From: Rhodocollybia butyracea
Lineage: Eukaryota > Basidiomycota > Agaricomycetes > Agaricales > Omphalotaceae
Direction: 5' to 3'
DNA: 64,000 bases
Assembly (NCBI GenBank): GCA_015501585.1
Contig: JADNRY010000073.1
Span: forward strand, 186,001 to 250,000
How positions within the stretch are numbered: position 1 is the first letter of the stretch; every line of letters starts with the position of its first letter. This document shows positions 57,734 through 64,000 of this stretch, in pieces. The notes beneath the pieces are model-generated. The model did no database searches. It worked only from the letters and a program-made list of their open reading frames with translations, and was not told the DNA's origin. The position numbers and the translations under genes were made by a program.

Positions 57734-59323
57734 CTACTCAAACTCGAATTGGATGCCATGAAGGGCCGATTCATGCGCCAACTTCGTCAAGCGATCAACG
57801 TCAACCTGTCTATCAGAAGCCAAAAATTTCGCCTTTCGCAACCTCGAAGTGCCATCTTCAACATCGGGCAGAGATGGATTCGCACCAGCATTGTCTTTGT
57901 CGATCGGCCGCCAATATGATTGGATTAAATTGCAAACCTCTCCCACCTCGACTTCAGGTACATCCAAGTTGAGTTCTTCAAGATTGGGAAGATGAAGGGG
58001 GCCTGGATGATTTGGGTTATAGACGAGCGCAACTAACAAGGGTCTGATGTCTAAACGCGTGCTTGTTTGGTCGACTCGCAAGGTGTGGATCGAGGGGAAC
58101 ACGGCGACTAGTGGGATTATATCTTTTCCTGAAATGGCATCGCCATAAAAGGATGAGAGATGTAAGGATGATAACGACACTGCAGAACGCGCATGAAATC
58201 TTTTGAGTTCTTTAACAAGTTCCATGTGATTAAGACTTTCATGTACAAGATGTAGATCTTTTAGAAGAGGCGCGTACAGGCAGCGAAAGAAAGCGGCATC
58301 GTAGCCAGTGTCCACGTCCCACCCAGTGGATAAAGTGAGGGATTGCAAGAATGGGAGGATTATGGGTTGACGTGTATCAGATAGTTCGAATCGTTGTGCG
58401 GGGAAGTCGATTGTGCAGTGGACTAGTTGGTTCATGCTACGTACTGTGTCGAAGTAAACGCTAGGGAATTGGCTCCTGTAGCAGTAAGTCGCACTAACCA
58501 TTAGCGACGTTACTGTATCTTGTGGTAACTTTATGTTTTCAAGTACAGATGAAAAGCCATCCTCGTCGAACTTGACATACTTCAATTGGTGTGAATCTGA
58601 AAAAATCTCAATACCACTGGGATATTGACTTTCCAACTCTTCGGAGAAGTAAAAAGGGTCCCGATGGCGGAAATCGAGTATAAGCTTCTCCAGAGAAGGA
58701 AATGAGGATTTTGGAAGATGAAGGAATGGTTCGAAGTGTTTCATGGGTAGACAAACTTCGAGGGAATGGATTCTGTGAGAGAAAGCTAGAAAGGCCTCGG
58801 AAATATTTCCCATGTAGCCCATGCGTAAGGATATGTTCAAATGCAAGGGAAGATCGCCACTCCGGCTGAGCCACTGTGTCACAATGTCTGAGTCCGCAGG
58901 ATTAGTGCGTCGATAACCCTCCCGATAAACTTTGAGCTCCGACCACAGCTCGGGTGTCGCAACAGCGGCATTTCTCCACGCTGCACATACGGAGGTAAGA
59001 ATAATTCGGGTACGAGTCGCCTGGTGCAGCCCGCCGTAATTCCTGTGGTACATTGAACAATAGATCATGAAAATTTCTGAGACGATCTCTGGCGGCATGC
59101 GACGAATCGGAGAAAGAATGTTCTGTAGAGATGCAATCTCAGCATTTTTGCGGTCTTTCAGACTCGTCGAATCGAGGTTAACAGCCCCATCTTTGTTCAT
59201 TGGATTTTCGAGTGTGTTGAGTTGCTCCTGTGCCTCGGAGATACGTGCTTTAATGGTGGCTATCTCATTAAGTGTAAGCGATATAGGCCCTTCGAGCCGA
59301 GGCAGAGAAAGATATTGTGCCAT
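57734..59323 (-). CDS. F-box protein, LRR-like, gene 2 (529 aa, intact)
   Basis: Predicted substrate receptor for an SCF ubiquitin ligase. Single exon from MAQYLSLPRLEGP. A predicted coiled coil (ARISEAQEQLNTLE) is followed by the F-box core (IRRMPPEIVSEIFMIYCSM, residues about 75-95), the TSVCAAWRNAAVATPELWSEL segment typical of agaricomycete F-box proteins, and irregular leucine-rich repeats to the C-terminus (LPNLEELNLDV). No damage was seen. It supplies the uninterrupted reference for gene 1 (41368-42726 plus 54629-54853). Target proteins are unknown; the family is large and variable in mushrooms. Confidence 0.88.
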   Translation of the reverse strand: MAQYLSLPRLEGPISLTLNEIATIKARISEAQEQLNTLENPMNKDGAVNLDSTSLKDRKNAEIASLQNILSPIRRMPPEIVSEIFMIYCSMYHRNYGGLHQATRTRIILTSVCAAWRNAAVATPELWSELKVYREGYRRTNPADSDIVTQWLSRSGDLPLHLNISLRMGYMGNISEAFLAFSHRIHSLEVCLPMKHFEPFLHLPKSSFPSLEKLILDFRHRDPFYFSEELESQYPSGIEIFSDSHQLKYVKFDEDGFSSVLENIKLPQDTVTSLMVSATYCYRSQFPSVYFDTVRSMNQLVHCTIDFPAQRFELSDTRQPIILPFLQSLTLSTGWDVDTGYDAAFFRCLYAPLLKDLHLVHESLNHMELVKELKRFHARSAVSLSSLHLSSFYGDAISGKDIIPLVAVFPSIHTLRVDQTSTRLDIRPLLVALVYNPNHPGPLHLPNLEELNLDVPEVEVGEVCNLIQSYWRPIDKDNAGANPSLPDVEDGTSRLRKAKFLASDRQVDVDRLTKLAHESALHGIQFEFE

Positions 59324-60162
59324 GGAGAGCCAACTTTCAGTTAGACTGTGAGGCGTAGAAGTTAGGATGGGTGAATCTTAAGAGAGCTGTCAGAAAGGAT
59401 GTCAACTTGATTTGTAGACGGTAGAACATACCAAAAAGACCCCTGTCAAGTTTAATGGCAAGTGACTGGCTATTTCTACACAAAGTATGCAATGAAAGCT
59501 TAAGCCTCTCTCGGTGAATCCTGGCTCGTCTAGCCGTTGGTTTTTTTGCGAGGAGAGAGAGAGGGGGCCTGTCTTGCAGGCTGCAGCGAAGAAAAGTCGT
59601 TCTTTAATAAAGCCTAGTCCCAAATTCCCACAGCCGTGAGTCACTTTACAGATCTGAGATACAATATACCCACGAAGGTGAATCATCGGCTGTTGTGATA
59701 CTGGTCAGAACAGCTGTAGGGCCTGCATACTGATCGTTGACACAGTAGTCGCAGGTCTCAAAGCCAGATGTTCAGCATCATGATAGGCCAGTGGCTACTA
59801 GTCTCCTATACGTACTTGTTCATGTTAGTATACTTATCAGGGTTGTAGGTATTCTACACCATTAATTTACAGAGAAACTTTCACCTTGCTGAAAACTCTG
59901 AAATCGCAAGAAATATCACACCGGTCAGTTCTCGTATGGTTGTTTACAGCAACTGAGATAAGACGATACGGACTGCTAAAGATACGTCCATTCATGTGAG
60001 GACGACTCAAAGATTCAAAGCCTGATGCTACCCAGTTCAGAAAGAGCACCGTTCGAGTCACATACTAGACTGGCCCTAACAGAAGGCTAGCATAGCTAGC
60101 ATATACTGTCATAGTCATGATTGAGCCATATGCCATCGAAGAAGCTCTATACAGGATCGAAG
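59324..60162. other. Intergenic, no gene called
   Basis: Holds the promoter of F-box gene 2 at its left and the 3' flank of the phospholipase gene at its right. Only short frames without recognisable domains are present. Confidence 0.5.
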
Positions 60163-62798
60163 TCAAAAAGAGACCGAAAAGATGTTGAAGGACTCCGCGT
60201 TCCTGCTCAAAGTTGGAGCTCCGTTGTTTCCCAAGCTTATAAACAATCCACTACCACTTTCCATGATGTTGTAAACCCCTCCACCCTCGTAAGTGATATT
60301 GAAAACCGCACTTGAATTGACCGATCCAAAAAGCAATTTGTCGCTAAGGAACGGAGTAGTAGCATTGGCTATAGCAGTAGCATCTGTGATAGATGCAGCA
60401 GAGGCTATCCTGAAGCTATTCTGAGATATCACCTGGGGATCCGTCGCATGGATTATAAAGCGCTGCGAGGGCGTGATGATCTTGTCCGATGTACTGGCTG
60501 AAGTACTAAGAGCAGTTCTTTTGGAAGCAAGCGCCAGATTTTTGTTGCTAGATTCGATTACGAGGTAACGACCCTCAGTTAGTAAGCCTGTGTGGTAGAC
60601 ACATAATCAAATTAGACACAGTAAAAGAGGTTGTGTACATTCCTCGCACGGTCTTGAACCCAGTCTCCGTGAAAAGCGAATTTGCCTCAGTTTGTTGTCC
60701 GTAAGGAATGGGAGCGTCCACGAAGCCTGCAAATGCTTGTTCGCAAAATACATCCTAAACCAAGTATCAGCTTTATTGCAGTGTTCGGAAGAACAAAGAG
60801 CAAACCCCGTCTAGAAGGGAAGTGAGAGGGTCAGTGTGGGGCGGAGGAGTATCGGGAAGTGCTGCGGCGGTATAGTCCGGCTAGATCATAAGGGTCATTC
60901 AGAAAAAATGAAGCAAGATATGAAAGGATGATTACATGTTCAAAGTCAAACAAGTTTACAAGATTTGACATGTGTTCTCTCCTCCAGTCGTTAATATTCG
61001 TGTTCTTGAAAGGCGTACCCTAGTCATGGAATATGAGTTGTGGTCATCACCGCGAAAGGATGTGCATACCCTCGCAGCAGCCCATTTCTCCAAGAACAGA
61101 GTCTGAGAGATGTGGTCGGAGGGCTCAGTGAATACAATGCCTCCTCGAGTCCACGGCGACACAACCGTGAACGGTAAACGAAACCCTGGCCCTGACGGGG
61201 CAAGTTCTCCTGTGAAAGGATTCTGAAGGACATATGATAATCAACAATGAGGCTAAGATCATCCGAAAGAAGCTCACGGTGATCCATTCACCAGGCGTAC
61301 CCTTCGGCCTAGTGACTCAATCAGTGCTGCGATAAGAAACAATAATCTGGACATACGAGGTGAAAGGGATGACGCTGTTGACAAACCGTATCAGTCTCAA
61401 AACAATACCGGTTGTGATGAATACGTACTGGTCACCCCATCCTCCTGTCTCGTCAAAGCTAATAATTAGAATGGTCTTGTTGTACTTTGGAGAGTTGACG
61501 ATCGCATCTACAACTTCCTTCTGGAGCCAAGCACCATCAATGGGACGGAAAGGCGGGTGCTCGGAAAGCTCTGCCGGGCCTATCGAATACATGTAATTGT
61601 GAGGTCGCGATGATGATTATGTTCACGAAGGATTTACCAATATAGAATGAAACGGCTGGAAGGGTTCCCCTTGAACACATGATTAACGCGAAGGTCGTAG
61701 GACTAAGATCCAATTCTTACTCGGCAGCTTGCTTCTTGAGTAAGTCCAAACCTCCTTGCCAGTTCCCTCCTCCATTCATGCCCAGTCCTAAAAGAGCTAT
61801 AGATAAAAGAGCGCAATGGGAACCGAGAACGGACCTTGTTGGGCAAGCTCAGAAGTGGCATTGTCATCAGCCAAATTTCGCCAAAAATCGAAGTAGGGTA
61901 AAGGATTGTCGTCAAAACTAAAGAAAGTTGTCTGTCCATATTATGCACCTGGAGTAAGGGTAGAATCATACTTGTCGACCGCTTGGAACTCTTTCCATGT
62001 AATTCCAGCATCTTGTAGGAACTCAGGAAGCTGTTCGAACATTTTGAGATCACATAGTAGCACAGCAAGCTTTTTACTGGCTCACGGTCTGCCAATTATA
62101 CGGGAAACTGTAGCGGAATTGAGGCAAAGATGGTGCATGAATGCACAACACGTACCAGCTATAAACTTGGGTGACGAGAGTTCTGTACCATTCTCGAGCC
62201 TTTGTGTAAGGCTTGAGCATCCTGGCGTTTCGTTATTGTCCAAAACAGGCCCTTGCGTTGTATTAACATTTCCGCCAGGAATCGCTATCGAGCCTGATTG
62301 CCATATGACACGATTGGGGTTGGTTGACTGGAGCTAATAAGGCACACCACAAAAATGTAAGAGACGGGGCTTACTGCAATGACTCCTTGCTGGTACATAT
62401 CACCCACAGTCCACCCTTCTGCAATAGCAAAGTGAACAGGAAGATCTGAGCGCCTGAAATGACCCCACGATTGTGGCGTATTAGCCTCAGCCTGAAGCTA
62501 TAAGTCGACTGTGCTTCAATGCATGTATGTAGAGGTACTCACCCAAAGATCCTGTAAGTTAAAGTAGCATGCTAGGTCAACGATGGTTATTTTTAGAAAT
62601 AAAACTACTTGCGTTGCTGCCAAAAGCCAACGCGGCATGATTCTCACCCCATCCGTTTGAGCCGGCGTCCATACATTGCGTCCCGTTGATAAACTCCCCA
62701 CCTGCAGCGGAAATATACCAGGGCAGAAGGAAGTCTGTGTCGTTTGAGAGAAGGGAATTGACTTGCTGGAAGAAGACCGAGCGTCCATCGCAGTTAAT
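60163..62798 (-). CDS. Phospholipase C/phosphoesterase-family protein (5' exons missing)
   Basis: Member of the non-haemolytic phospholipase C/acid phosphatase superfamily (PF04185-like), usually secreted enzymes that cleave phosphate esters. About ten minus-strand exons can be followed from 62798: INCDGRSVFFQQVN, CMDAGSNGWGENHAAL, WGHFRRSDLPVHFAIAEGW, STNPNRVIWQSGS, DNNETPGC, ITWKEFQ, FDDNPLPYFDFWRNLA, GPAELSEHPPFRPIDGAWLQKEV, SFDETGGWGD, VVSPWTRGGIVFTEPSDH, WRREHMSNLVNLFDFEHPDY, PYGQQTE and TEGRYLVIESSN, ending at 60163. The first visible exon starts at an AG acceptor; the N-terminal exons (signal peptide and catalytic start) are not found upstream in the window. They were displaced by sequence at 62799-64000 or lie beyond the edge, so the gene may be disrupted. 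The exact exon list was not verified in full. Confidence 0.8.
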
Positions 62799-64000
62799 CT
62801 GCACACTAACAGAGCTCTAATAGCGCTATTAGGCCTAAAATTGGCCTAAGGCGTGTAACCGTACATTTTGACACTTTGTACGTGTTATACAATGCAATAA
62901 GAGAGTTATACGGAGCCCGAGCGTGATAGCTGTTGCCGAGGCAAAGAACTTAACAATAATACTCAGCGAGCCGTGAAGGTACGCCCACAAGCGTAGCCTA
63001 GAGCCAAGCTAGCGAGGATACCTGGGCTGCCCGGAGATGTGACGCTAGACGGTCAATCTAGTTATACCCAAGAGTGTATACTCTCTAAACTACAGGACAT
63101 CTCGAAGCGGGATAAGTACTAAGCCAACGCGTTACTCGAGGGAAGGAATTATGAGGGAAGGCATCCCTCGCACTAAGACCCCCAACGAGCTATGTTAAGA
63201 TGTGGACTTTACAGTCCGTAACAATGGACCAGAACAATCCCGAGGGAAACCGTAGAGGTCTATTCGCGGCACCGGTCGCGACCGTGAGGACGGTAGAAAC
63301 ATGCTTAGCGGACCTACGGAAAGCTACGCGCCGGGATAGCCTTGGCAAATCGAAACATTTGATCTTAGAAATCATACACGGAAGGTCTTATCCGTTAAAG
63401 CCGACTATCGGGAATCACTTGTACATACTCAGCGCAGTTGCTCGAGATTATCATAAGTGGTGTCGTTGGAAAGCTAGATAACAGGTCTTCTCGAGAGAAT
63501 GTTAATCACACTCAGGATGGACAGAACTATCCGAGGAATAGAATGAAACTCACCCAAGGGAAACCGGGCGGCGAGTGATCATGAAGCGTAAAGGTACTCC
63601 TGACCCCGGAGAATTGTGGAGTAATCGGAGAAACCTCGCTCGGATCAAAACACTCTAAAACTATGTTAATCCTCACGAAATCATATTTTACCTCTAATAT
63701 ATACCCAAGAATGGACTATTTCTTTATCGTGTGTACCATATATAGGCTGGAGTTTCCTTTCCGAGCCAGATTCCTCTGTTCCACTCTCTTTCCGTCTCTC
63801 TCCGTGTCTGTTTCATCTATTTTTCGTATTAAACTCTCTCTACTCAGTATATAAGCCAGATATATTTATTCAATAAGACAAGTTTCTTGCCCTCGACTTG
63901 ACCGCTAAGACCAGTGCTCCGTAGAACGTCCCCACGGGATCAGTAGCGTGACGCCTCCTGACTTGGTTATCTTAAGAAAGTAATAAACTTCACGCGCTTC
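62799..64000 (+). mobile_element. Possible retroelement fragment at the right edge
   Basis: Sequence directly upstream of the phospholipase exon is unlike an intron or host gene. It starts with a 16-bp palindrome (CTAATAGCGCTATTAG, 62817-62832) and TAGGCC/GGCCTA inverted repeats. A 93-codon plus-strand frame (63200-63481; MDQNNPEGNRRG from 63224) has no recognised domain. Towards the edge a TATATAAG box (63850-63857) and an AT-rich stretch with AATAAG look like an LTR promoter region. No repeat partner is in the window, so the call is tentative. Confidence 0.3.

Overview
The window reads as nuclear DNA of a mushroom-forming basidiomycete (Agaricomycetes). Genes are split by many GT-AG introns of about 45-60 nt, and the families are typical of that group: a FunK1-type kinase, F-box/LRR-like proteins, a sesquiterpene synthase with a DNLSD motif, MBOAT 'wax synthase' paralogs, a chromodomain Ty3/Gypsy element and a PIN/XPG-like nuclease. 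All exon models were spliced by hand. Those called intact keep one open frame across every junction. No tRNA, rRNA or CRISPR was seen.

Layout. 1-10114: a PP2C phosphatase gene (minus) is cut just after its start codon by an 8.75-kb Ty3/Gypsy element (1347-10097) with near-identical 283-bp LTRs and a 5-bp target duplication. 10909-13481: a FunK1 kinase pseudogene. 13765-19288: three tandem copies of a short-chain dehydrogenase gene, of which only the middle one is intact. 21530-22815: an intact sesquiterpene synthase. 22816-27813: a gene-poor stretch. 27814-31213: a 17-exon MFS transporter. 31526-35061: the U3 processome protein Utp14. 35199-40806: four MBOAT acyltransferase copies (three intact, one relic).

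41368-54853: an F-box gene split into two halves by an 11.9-kb insertion (42727-54628). The insertion carries a SAP-like DNA-binding protein, a complete tyrosine recombinase, an XPG/FEN1-like nuclease with SUMO-interaction-like repeats, hairpins near both ends and a perfect 1,052-bp inverted repeat. I regard it as an unusual recombinase-based mobile element and the best candidate here for an undescribed system. 55276-57450: a broken fifth acyltransferase copy joined to a decayed second PP2C copy. 57734-59323: an intact F-box paralog that supplies the empty-site reference. 60163-62798: a phospholipase C/phosphoesterase gene whose 5' exons are not in the window. 62799-64000: sequence resembling part of another retroelement.

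The sesquiterpene synthase, SDR array, MFS transporter and Tri7-like acyltransferases lie within about 27 kb and could form a terpenoid biosynthetic neighbourhood, although no P450 is visible and Utp14 interrupts it. Duplication, decay and insertion dominate the window: most multicopy families have one or more intact members beside broken ones.
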